From Mycteria americana (Eukaryota; Chordata; Aves; Ciconiiformes; Ciconiidae): a DNA stretch of 64,000 bases. Position numbers and translations under genes: made by a program. How positions within the stretch are numbered: position 1 is the stretch's first letter; each line of letters opens with the position of its first letter. Below, one piece after another: positions 35,701 to 46,140 of this stretch. The notes beneath the pieces were generated by a model. The model worked only from the letters and a program-made list of their open reading frames with translations, made no database searches and was not told the DNA's origin. The stretch lies in contig NC_134368.1 of assembly GCF_035582795.1 (NCBI RefSeq), forward strand, positions 31,742,501 to 31,806,500. Reading direction: 5' to 3'.

Positions 35701-38700
35701 TTTGAGGAAGGCAAATCAACTGTTTCTCCACAATTATTTTGATATGTTAAACTCGTTTAAAAAAAAAAAAAACGCAACAAAATGAAATAAGACAAAATAA
35801 TACTTGAAACGACCTAAGTTGCTGCATGGAGTCAGCTCTCAACAGTGGCCTGTGCAAATAAAGCAGCAAGCGATAAAGGCAAGAACTGTACTTGGCAGTT
35901 CATAAAGACAAATCTCTTTTCTTAGTAAGATTGCAGGCTATAAACTAACAAAAAATGCTATCAAGAAGATTAGAGCCTTTATTTTCCACTTAAGCTTATA
36001 CTGATAAGACAGCTTTTACAATAGTGTGCTATGCATGTGATAATACGAGATGTCTTTAAAAACAGCATATATTTCAAGCTTCAATGACGATTATATCTCG
36101 GCTCTTGACATTCGACGCTGAAAAACTCTTTAATTAAGTTAGGATAGCAATGCCTATTTAAGATCACGGGCACAATGGGATTTAGTGAGTATTTTATAAA
36201 ATTGGATTAAAAGGGAATAAGAGATACCTCTCACTTTAATAAGACTGAATGGATTCAATTTGAAGGCTCATATTCCAGGGGGGAATGAGATAAAGGTGTC
36301 CACTTGATCTGCATTATTTTTAGTGTCATCCCTGATAAAAATAGCAGAAGTTTCTTCAGTTAAACTGCATGGAAGACATTATAGTCCTACCATCAAGAGA
36401 TGAAGTCTTAAGACATATGTCTATCAAATACTACCAGTTTTCTCCACTCACCCACCCTTACATGTCAGTGTGAAGATGTAGACAACTGGAAATTAATAAA
36501 ACTAAAGGCAATGGGACATCCCAAAATCTCAAGGCTTCTAGAAAACAGGTCCAGCTGAATTATACCTTGCTGTACCAACAGTTTAGACCAGCACATTTCA
36601 CACTTTTTTTATTAATAAACAAGAGGCTTGGAAATTTCACAGCTATGGGTTTGTCGATTAAAATTAAGATACAGCAGAGTGCTGAGTATATATTTTTTGC
36701 ATGGTGGTCACATGACATTGCTGACAGCCACGCTTCAGAAATGCTGTTTTAGATGAACGCACAAGGCAGAAATTTAACCACTTTTCACTTTTGAAAAGCT
36801 TAACAAACTTTTATGCCCATGATTAGATAGCTTTTACAACAACATTGGTAAATCGATACACGTTTCAAACTCTCATAATTTCTCAAAGCCTTCAGGAATC
36901 ACAGAGGAGTTAATTCTGGAGCTCTCTGGCTTGCTGGGGCTGCCAGTTTATATGCAACAGTGATGCCCCAGACTAAGATCTATCAATCTGCAATTTAGAA
37001 AAAGGAAACTCTAACCTTATAGAAGAAGTCATTATCACAGGGTTTATCAGGAGGGATTCTAGCTAGCATTGATTTGCTGTGTCAGAAGGGTATTTGCCTC
37101 TCTTCTCATTAGATATGTCATGCCATAGATAAAGTAGATCCCACGGATTATTTATGCTGTAAAGATTTAGAATAAAAAGGTTTTCATAGCTGTGACAAAT
37201 AAACTGTTTGAAGCCATCAAACTAGCTAATTTCCAAATGCATTTTCATTCAGATAGAGAAATAACCTAAGTCCTTCATTAGGGCACCAGTTCTTCAATGA
37301 CATTAGCTTAATCTTACCAATATTATCGATCTATCCAATGTTTACTCCAGTAAGCAGTGCCATGGATGTGTAAAAGCAATCTTCTGAATTGACTATTCAA
37401 AGGAGCTGGTCCATAAATGTTAAATCACTTCAAGGATTTCAAACTGAAGTGAGCTTTCCAAATACAGAGTTTTATATATTGCTCCAAGCTTATCATTCTT
37501 ATCCTCAAATCTGTACCCATTGTCTCCAAAGTCTCTCTTTTTGTCGTCCCCCCCAAATGTCCACCTACTGCAAGTTGGTTCCAGCAGATGGTGAGGAGAG
37601 ATGGAACCTAACATCTCTCCTAACATAGTGCCACAGTACCGTAGTGACAACTGAAGAGAGGAGCATATGAGGCTGGCTGCAAACGCAGAGAAGACCCTTT
37701 TCGGCTTAAGCTCACATATTTTGGGCAAAGGTAGAAAAAAGACCTAATAGAATCCTCCACTGCTTAAGAAACTTTATTTTTCTTCTGTAATGCAAACAGA
37801 ATATGGATGAGAGAACTTATTCAGCAGCATTCAAAGCAATACATTGGACAGTGGTGGAAAGGGCAACTGTGTTTATCATTATTATTATTAGAAATAAATG
37901 AAGTGGCAAGGTTAAAACCAATTCACCTTTGTTTCCCACTTACTGTAGCTATTTATAGCCAGGCAAAGTACACGGAGAATATTGTTGCCACTCTGATTTT
38001 GAGATGTCTAACATTCAGCTAATGCTTGTGAAAATGAGGCACATGATGCAGGGCCATGCGGAGTTTGGCTTCATGTGATCAGGGATGTGCAGGACATAAA
38101 GGCAGGCCACTAACTGAAAGAGCACTAATCAAGAAGAACAGGGAGAAACCTGTCACAATAACAACGTCACATGCTCCTTGATAATGTTTCAGTGGAAACC
38201 TCTCGTAGCATATTGTGCGCTGCCTTTGCATCTCTAAGAAATTAAACTGTAAATGCTCCAAGCATTTATATAAAAAATTTCCAACTCCCTTTTCTTTTCC
38301 CTACAAAAACAAAACCCAAGGACACATGGAAAATCTGGGGTGCACTAAAAATTTAAGTATTTCAGCTATTTTTTTTCCTCTACCTAGAATTAATTTGACG
38401 AGGCTAGCACCTAGTGAGAAATATGATTTTAAAATGATGTTTGATTTTGAAATTGTTGGTGTGCTAACAAAGATGTATTCCGTTTTGCAGCAGAGGAAGG
38501 ATTCACCCATCAAAAGAGACTGGCTGTCAGAGATGAAAGAGAGTAAAGAAATGGAGAGAGCCATTTTAAACATATAAGACAAGACTTTCATCTCATGCTG
38601 GACCATATGGGACAGTGCTATTAACCTTGGAAAAAAATCTGACAGGAGTGAAAAAGAAAAGAAGATGAAGAAAAAAAAAGGAATAATTTACCTTCAATAA

Positions 38701-39589
38701 CTTTTCTGATCTGTACCGACACGTTTCAAGAAGTCTGCATTTATGCTTTTTCACGGGTGAAGGTTTTGCCATGTGTCCCCTACATCTTTCTGTACATCCA
38801 GAAGTGTTGGTAGGGGTTTTCTGACAGTCTGTGTGTCCTTCCCCCACCTGCCAGCTAGGGTGCTGCCTGTGGATACCTGGGCAGGGCGCAGCGGGTGAAT
38901 GCATGGATAACTCCTTTGCCTGGGTCACCTATATACCTTTCTTTCACCGCAGCAGCGTGTGACACTGACTGACAAAGCAGTGTTAAAGACAGACGTTGCT
39001 GTAGTTTGTATTATTTCTGCCTGAAGAGCAGCTCCACTCCAGCTCTGCAGCTACAGAACCAAGCGCTCCCAGATCCTCCTTGTCAATCGTCTCATCAGTG
39101 CTTAAAAAACTCCCTCTGTGGGATTCCACAACCTCTTCCCCGCAACGCATTTGTAGACTAAATTCTCCTTACCCTTTGCAAGTGCTTTCCTAACATTTAA
39201 GCTATTTCTTTTTTTGCTGAGAACTAAATGGATTACTTTTTATCTTGCCCTTGAGGGACATGAAAAACAATTGTTCACAATCCTCTTTGTAAGAACCTTT
39301 TCCATGTTTAAGGTCCCTGTCAGCTTTCTCTTTTCCATACCAAACCAGCCAGCTCTTTCAATCCTTCTTTTTGTGCCGCAGCACATACTTTGATACGTCT
39401 CACTTCTGGTGCCCTGACTGACCCTTAATAGGTGACAGCCCAGAGCGGGCACGGTTTGAGATCTCAGCGGTGTGGGCCGGGGCAGAAGCGCTACCTTTGG
39501 TGCACGCAGAATGTGCTGTGACACCTGCAGGAGCTAGCAGTGAGGATTTTAGAGCTAGACAGGCTTAGTACCTGCCCTTTGAGGGATGC
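32791..39589. other. Proximal upstream flank of KIT, no gene seen
   Basis: Mostly AT-rich. The minus frame 33775-34290 (171 codons) is the longest non-repeat frame of the window outside the CpG island. It has hydrophobic, F/L/S-rich composition as expected of the complement of A-rich DNA, and no known domain. A runs occur at 34147-34157 and 35758-35772. At 36.0 kb two GATA-type sites are listed separately. GC rises from about 38.8 kb towards the CpG island. Confidence 0.6.
36002..36043 (+). promoter_or_regulatory. Pair of GATA sites upstream of KIT
   Basis: TGATAA at 36002-36007 (in CTGATAAGA) and again at 36038-36043, 36 bp apart, about 4.1 kb before the KIT start codon, within otherwise AT-rich sequence lacking repeats. 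KIT is a classical GATA1/GATA2 target in blood and mast cells; use of these sites is inference. Confidence 0.3.
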
Positions 39590-39877
39590 TCCCTCTGTTT
39601 CCAGGCCCCGTGCCCAGCCTGGCCGCCTCCCTCCCCCGCACCACGCTGCCCCCTGGGCTTACCGGCCCCACAGCCCCGACCCCTCCTCGCAGCGCTTGCC
39701 GCCGCCCAGCTCGGCAGAAGCGCTCCCCCGTGAGGAGGGCGATCTCTCCCCCACGGCAGCACCGTGTGCATATTCGGGCCCTGGGGTTTTTCTTTTTTAA
39801 ACCATTTTATTTTGGGGGGTAATTGGGGTCTTTATGGTAAGCCCCGCCGAGGCAAACTAGGGCGCTCCCCCTCCCTA

Positions 39878-39903
39878 GGGGGCGGGGGGGGGGGAGGGGG
39901 GAG
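39878..39903 (+). promoter_or_regulatory. G-rich tract, potential G-quadruplex upstream of KIT
   Basis: Almost uninterrupted run of G, broken only by single C and A bases, about 240 bp before the KIT start codon on the coding strand. It satisfies any simple G-quadruplex pattern. The human KIT promoter is known for G-quadruplexes on the coding strand close to the transcription start. The equivalence is my inference, because the sequence itself is not obviously alignable. Such homopolymer runs are also prone to length errors in assembly. Confidence 0.6.
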
Positions 39904-40143
39904 CTTCTCACCTGCGCCCATCCCCGTGGCGGCGGGGCGGGGGCGCGGAGGGCGCCTCGGGGGGCCGCGCAGCGCGGCGCGGGGCGGGCGGCGGAGGCGG
40001 AGCCGGCGGCGGCGCGGCGGGGCCGGCTGTACTCCGCAGCCTTCCCGCGGGGGCTCGGGCATCTCTGCGCGCCGGGCGGTGCGAGCGGCAGCGGCGGTGC
40101 GAGCGGCAGCCGCGCCGCGCCGGGCTCGGGGGGCGGCGGCGGC

Positions 40144-40210
40144 ATGGAGGGCGCGTACCTCGCCTGGGAGCTGGCGCACGCCGTGCTGCTGCTGAGCCTC
40201 TTCCCCGCAG
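40144..40210 (+). CDS. KIT: KIT exon 1 (start codon, signal peptide), partial gene
   Basis: First coding exon of the stem cell factor receptor KIT, a type III receptor tyrosine kinase of the plasma membrane. The ATG at 40144 has a strong Kozak context (G at -3, G at +4). The exon encodes 22 codons plus one base: a short N-region, then a hydrophobic core (AVLLLSLFPA, residues 13-22) typical of a secretory signal peptide. It ends at CAG|GTGGGA, a good donor, after 67 coding bases; as I recall, mammalian KIT exon 1 also has 67. The leftover G joins GT of exon 2 to make Gly23, which restores the GGS sequence of avian KIT. The peptide closely resembles the chicken KIT leader from memory. The exon lies in a CpG island, as expected for this promoter. 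The frame stays open past the donor, but this is GC-rich intron sequence. Confidence 0.96.
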
Positions 40211-40630
40211 GTGGGAGCCGCGGGCGCGGGCGGGCGCGGAGCCCCGCGGGGCGGCGGGGCCGGGGCAGGCGCGGGCGGCTGCGGGGGAAACTTCGGCGCC
40301 GGCGGCCCCTTCGGCGGGGGCGGTCGCGGCGGCAGCCCGCGGTTTGCCCTGGCGTCGCCCCGCGCCGCCTTTGCGGGACGCTCCGCCGGGGGAAAAAAGT
40401 CCTTTGTCTGCAGTGCGCGGTTTGCGGGGCCGGGAGAGGGGCCGGCAGGGAGCCCCCCCGCCGTCCCCCCGGGCCGGGCTGTTTTGACGATAAACTATCT
40501 GGTAATCAGTACAAAATGTCCCCGCGGTTAAGTGCTCGTTGAACAATAGACAGGGAACCGGCCGCCGCCGCCGTCAGGTGTCCAGCGCTCCCCAGCAGAG
40601 GTGAAGCCTCCCCGGGGGCGGCTGATCGGC

Positions 40631-40736
40631 TCGGTGCCCCGCTGCGCCTCGCCGGCGGGTCGGTGGCCCGCTGTCGGTGCCCCGGTGTCCGTACCCCGGT
40701 GTCGGTGCCCCGCTGCGCCTCGCCGGCGGGTCGGTG
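40631..40736 (+). repeat. GC-rich 71-bp-period repeat at start of intron 1
   Basis: The 35-bp word beginning TCGGTGCCCCGCTGCGCC occurs at 40631-40665 and 40702-40736. The DNA between and after consists of shorter variants of CGGTGCCCCGG to about 40790. It is a small minisatellite inside the CpG island. Confidence 0.85.
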
Positions 40737-43700
40737 CCCCGGTGCCGGTGCCCCGCCGCGCCCCGGCGGGTGGGTGCCCCGCGGTCCGGAGGGGCCGGGC
40801 GGGCGGCTCACCGCGGGACAAGGCATCAGAGCCGGTCTGCCCGGGCACTGCCCATCCTCCGCCTTGACGAGGAGGGCGAGCGGTGCCGCTCAGGCCTTCG
40901 GAAGGTCTTTCAGTGCTAAAACTTTGGTGTGTCGGGTATCAATTAAAAGGTTCCCTTCCCCTTCCTCGGTAAAAGGGGGTTTCCTTGCCTAACCTCGCAG
41001 CCCTAGCGCACAGGGCTAGTGATTTTAAATACAGCGTCTGACTGCAGTGCTGGGCAACTTTGCACATGGCTTTCGGAGTTGCTGTGCAGCTCGTGGCATG
41101 GTTTGTAGGCTTAAAGGGTGTTTGGAAGTCTACAGAGAAAGGCGCCGTAAGAAGGTGGCTGCTAGCGTTTGAGGAGCGGCACCCAGGGGGGAATCTGGCC
41201 CTATGCACCTAAGTCTGAAAGCGGATAACGTGAAAGGTTATTTTGCTACTTATCGGGGAGCGAGCTGAGGATCCAGGGAAGCGATGCACAGTGCTAGGTG
41301 TTGAAGGTCTGCTGCCACCAACAGAGAGGAGCCTTGCAGAGCACCCTGTGTGAGAACAGCCGGGGAGGGCTCCGCAGGTCTCTGCCCATGCTGCTGGGAG
41401 CAAATAAAAGTAAAATACCAGGAACTAACAGTAGTGACAATTTGCACTTTGTCGCTGTAAGCACTTGACTTTGGGATGTGAGGGGGGCAGTAGTTGATTT
41501 ATGAACGTTTTTGTTAATAGTTTTGTTCAGGTAACTTTTTGGGTTTTCTGCCTTTTGTTTATTGATAATCTGAACTAGAGTGTGATATCTGACAATTTGG
41601 ACTTTCCTGTTTAGAAATACACACATAAGTCTGCAAAATGCTAGTGCTGTGGCCACAGGGATGGGAAAGTCTCCTACCAATGGGTTAGTCCTCGAAATAA
41701 ATAAAAAAAGTTGAAATTACTAATACCCACCAACTTCCTTTACTTCATGTATTTCTTGCCTGCACTTGAAGGTTATCCTTCATCATATGGTTAGACTGTC
41801 CTTAGGAATGCTTGAGAAACAGGTCAGACTGGCAGCATCTCCTGGAAGTCATGAGATGCAAGCTCCAGAGTGCTGGAGAGGCAAGGAGGGAACTGTTCTC
41901 GTGATCCTTCCTCTGGTTATGGGTTCAGACACTTACTTGTAGGAGACATTTCACCTCAGGGGCACATCAGACAAGCTTGTGTAGACAAAACCACACTGTG
42001 TAGTAGGCATAAATGACTTGCCGTTGCAAAAGACAACTGTCTTTGGGTACGTATGCACATCATCTGGGTATTACACAGATGTAGGAATATTCAGGGCTAG
42101 TTTTGTGCTGGAGGAGGTATCAGAGTGATGGCTCATGTCCTGGCAGGGGCGCAGGGGACATCAGAAGTGACAGGCAGGACAGAGCTGATCTGCTGTGCTG
42201 GATTGCTCTGGAGCTAGTGTGACCCTGGGTTACTTTTGGGTTTGGCTCAGTGCAGATGCTTTGACTGGATGATCTGCCACAGTCCCTGTTGAGACCTGTT
42301 GTTTATTGGCATACAAATTTATATTAAGTATCTTTCTTTGGCCTTTAGTCAAGAGCTTCTTCCTTTGGTTGCGAATAGGGAAGGAGGATGTAGAAAACAG
42401 AACTTGATGTAGCTTCTTGGAGGGTAAACCATTCATCTCCTCTGTCCACAGCCCCTTCCTACTTTTTGTTTTTCTTGCATCCTAACATATGCTTCCACTT
42501 TCCCCTCCATTTGGGCATTGCCTAGTCCGCCTTTTATGCAATATTCTGGAACGATCTTTTCTCTCTGCCTCTCCTGTCCTCCCCCAAGGCTTGTCCTGTC
42601 CCCCACCCCCCCAGTACTCTGCCCGAGTCTCTGTGGCATTTCCATCCTGCAGTCATGGAAGACTGGACATGGTTCCTTTCAGCATCCATCAATATAGCCT
42701 TTTTTTTCAATCAGCTGTACAGTAGTAGGAGGCTCTCCCTGTGCCCGGAGGGAAGAATGTCTGCTTTCATAATGCTTCCTGCTACCTGTCAGCCAGGAGA
42801 GAGGAGGCTTGAAGGAGGAAGATTGAACTTGATGAGGATTCTAATTGCTGTCACTCAGTTGCTGCCTTGACCCCCGCAAACTGTCTGATACCCTGCCCTC
42901 CCTACTCCCCCATTTCCATCTCTGCTCTCTTCTTCTCCTTTTCCTCCCTCCCCTGCAGCAGTGCAGGTTCTCCTGCACAGAAACGTGGCCCAAGGCCACT
43001 GCCAGGAACAGAATGGAAATGTCAAAGACTGCTCAATACTCGACTCTTTTTCCTTTCGTTACAACTGGGAACCCTCTCCCAGCAAGTGCGTAAGTGTTTT
43101 TCTTCAGGCTTTATAATAAAGAATGTGATAAATTTGGCAAGAAGTGAGACTCCCATTTGCATCCTGTTTAAATACCATTCATAGAGACTGAAGGCATTTC
43201 CATGTGCTCATTTTGCAAGAGAGAGCCTCTCATCGAGAGATGACTGCAGCTGTAGTACCATTGGGTTATGCTGACTCTCTGTGGGCTTTCCACCTCACTT
43301 CAGCCCTCCCTGAAACCTATCGTTGATTGTCCAGACAGTAACACTGCTTTGCAGGTGCCTGGATTGATCAAAGGATCCTGAGTCACCTCCAGAAGGGACA
43401 TACTGCACCAGGACACAGGTGGAATCAGAAGGGATATGTCATTACCACATGTAAACATGAGCTAGGACAGATCTTAGGAGGAACATCTGAGTCATGTTCC
43501 AGTCAGTAGGAGTTTCTCGTAGTGGAACTTGTCCTTTTCTCTCTCTGATCTGTTGTGAGACTCTGATGATACCTCTGTATTCTTTGGATTTCTGTCTGAA
43601 CTATAATTCTTTGTTAGTGCAAGCTATTTGAAAGATTTTTAAGGCATATCTGGAGCTGTCAAACTAAATACCAAATATTACGCATTTGTAGTTTGAAGGA

Positions 43701-44611
43701 AAGCTGCTCTCTAGCCTGAACTTTCAGTCAACACTCTGGTGTAATCTGAAGGTAAGGAATAACAAATTCTGGATGAAACAAGAACCACACAGCATCAATG
43801 AGTTTCAACAGCATACATGTTTATCTACAATACACGACAACCAATCTCATCTCGTATCAGTCTTGTAGAAGAGAGGCAGTAATTGCTCAAGGTTAAGCCA
43901 CTTTTCAGCTTTTTCAGTCTGTCCATAAAGATGAATGCCATAGCAGAGATCAAGCGTTGCACATTGTCTTGCTCTGTGTGTGTGACACATGATTTTACAG
44001 ATGTTGTTTTCTTTTTCATCTAGTACAAACATCTTCCAGGATTTTGACTCATTTCCTTAAGTCTCTTTCAGCTGTTCAGAGAATGGCTAGAGGAAATGAG
44101 GCCCAATATCCTAATGCATTGCATTTACTGTAAGTACCCTCTCACTTTAAGTATAAAACTTTGCCTTTTTGTAATTCCTGAATGTCCTTCTGAATATTCC
44201 CCTGCACAAGAAACAACTTGCAGTTGTTTCTGTCCTTCAGAAACGCAGCTCCCCCAATGAGTCTCTTCAGTCTTAATAGAACTTAAGGTGTTCATTGTAA
44301 CCTTAGGCAAAAGGGGAGAGATGATGCTAAAGGCACCTAATGAAAGTGGTGATGCAGATTTCACCGTGTTACATCTTTTGGACATTTATTTAAGAAAATC
44401 CAGAGAGAATGCACGTGCAAATTATGAGGACTTGACATAAAAGGGATTTTAAAATTACTCTTCTGTGTTATTTTACTGCAGAAGTATTGTGCTTGGCTTT
44501 TTCAGTGACTTTGAGGAAAGTAGAAGGGCTTTTTCTGAAAGGACTCTCTTTGACAATGAATCCTGCAAACAGTCATAAATGAACGTAATTTTACGCGTGT
44601 GAGCAGGCTCC

Positions 44612-44640
44612 TTGGCTGGTTGCCAAACCTAATGGCAACC
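44612..44640. promoter_or_regulatory. Perfect NFI site overlapping an RFX-like palindrome
   Basis: TTGGCTGGTTGCCAA (44612-44626) matches the full NFI consensus TTGGC-N5-GCCAA. Overlapping it, GGTTGCCA (44618-44625) and TGGCAACC (44633-44640) form a perfect 8-bp inverted repeat with a 7-bp spacer. GTTGCC and GGCAAC are RFX (X-box) half sites, though the spacer is longer than the usual 0-3 bp. The surroundings at 44.58-45.2 kb are non-coding with low repeat content. Confidence 0.4.
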
Positions 44641-45859
44641 GAAGTGTATTGTTTGTCCACCGGCCAAGATTGCTGCCGTTAGTGATAAAAGCGTAAGGGG
44701 AGTGTAAACATCTGTGTTTGAAGGGAGAACGCAACTCCTATTTTCTAGGGTATATCAATTAGAAAGCACAATAAATGTTAATCCCTCGGTGCATTTACTC
44801 TTGGGGATTATATCGATTTATTCTGAAAACATAGGTTTTCAGATATACCTTTAAATGGATTTTTAATGATCTTTTTCGTGTTGCAACAATTTTTTTGTGC
44901 ACCACGTAAGGCTCTTGGTTATATTAGCTTGATATTATTTCTCACAGGCATGTAAATAACAGAAAAGTTTCTAATGTTGCTACTATGCTATGCAACTCCT
45001 GGGCTGCTCCATATGCATAATTCCTTGAAATTGTAACTGAAAAGAGGCATCATTTAGTAAAATTATCAGCTACAGGGGGTTTTGCCATTGGAGGGGCTGA
45101 CAGCGTTAAATGTCTATGATTTTAAATGTCATCTGACAGCTGAGTCCATAATCATGTAACATAATCATTAAATATCTGATACGGAGAAGAATTTGCTGGT
45201 CAACTAGGCACTGACGGTTGTAAATCTAAGTGATAAAGAGGATGCATGGGCTGATTTAAGTTAAGAAGAGATGAAAACCGTGGCAGGGTAATTTGAAAGT
45301 CAGAGAGATGCATCCCTTCTAGGTTCTTTGGAAGCCTGGCAAATGCCAGGTTAGTCCTAGATCTCCTTTCTTTTCCCATCAGTGATTGTCTTAAGCTAAG
45401 AGTGCTCCTCCACTCATGCTGGGTGAACATGCTCTTCATGACATGGCGTGGACTTCTTTGAAAGAAAAGTTTTGTGCAGAAGCCACACTGGAAAAAGAAA
45501 TCAAACTTGTTGGTTGTAACCTGTCGTTCAGAGCCTGCATGTTTCAGAGGAGAAGAAAGGTCCGAATGAGCTGTGTAATAGAAGTGTTTTGAGTATTTAC
45601 ATACCTAGGCCATGCAGAACTAACTAGGTTCCTGCTGAAGGGTATCATGAGATTAAAACTTGCACTTGGCTCTCTTAATCTGTTTTTTGTTCAGTAGTTA
45701 ATGGCTGCACCGACGTCACGTGTTGAAGTTTTTGTCCGCAGCCCTCAGGACTGGAAAGTTCATTCTTTGCTGAATGAAATCTGACTTTCTCACGCATTCA
45801 CCTGCCTCCCGCAGCTGGGTTTCTAAGAGACACAGCAAGTCTTAGGAAGCTTCTACAGA

Positions 45860-46140
45860 ACTGTAAGAGTAAGGCTGGAGGAGACCTGAAGAGGTCATCT
45901 GGTCTGTCCCCTGCTCTCCCCCGCGTCAGATGGAGCAGATCTTCCCGGGTAGACTTTTGTCTAACCTGCCGTAAGGCAGACTTGTGGTGCAGAGTCTACC
46001 ACCCATTTTTTCTAGTGCATAACTAGTTGTTAAAGTTCTCCTGATACCTAACCGAATCTCCCTTGCTGGTTGCTTAATTCCATCCTTTTTTTTCCCCTGC
46101 TCTGGTGGATATAGTGAACTGCCGATCACCATCCTCTTTA
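45860..46140 (-). mobile_element. Old CR1 3' end, minus strand
   Basis: 'aggctggaggagacctgaagaggtcatctggtctgtcccctgc' at about 45872-45914 is the reverse complement of the usual old-CR1 3' end (gcaggggactggac-agatgacctct-gaggtcccttccagcc). Sequence up to about 46.14 kb continues as strongly decayed CR1-like DNA. No frame remains. Confidence 0.65.

Larger units (their letters stand above)
39590..40870 (+). promoter_or_regulatory. KIT: KIT CpG island and promoter region
   Basis: Very GC- and CpG-rich stretch surrounding KIT exon 1, in contrast to the AT-rich sequence on both sides. No TATA box is seen in the 300 bp before the ATG. Several GC-box-like GGGGCGGG sequences and an E-box CACCTG (39909-39914) are present. 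This fits the TATA-less, Sp1-type KIT promoter known from mammals. The transcription start cannot be fixed by eye; it is probably within about 150 bp upstream of 40144. The many long open frames on both strands here are a result of high GC and should not be taken as genes. Confidence 0.8.

Noticed and set aside
1..39000. Search for PDGFRA 3' exons upstream of KIT
   Set aside because: PDGFRA is the expected neighbour in vertebrates, but no kinase-domain sequence is visible in any frame of the window.
39764..40546. Several long open frames (up to 212 codons) on both strands around KIT exon 1
   Set aside because: They are Pro/Arg/Gly/Ala-rich shadows of a CpG island, which has few stop codons. 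Only the first 67 bases from 40144 are real coding.
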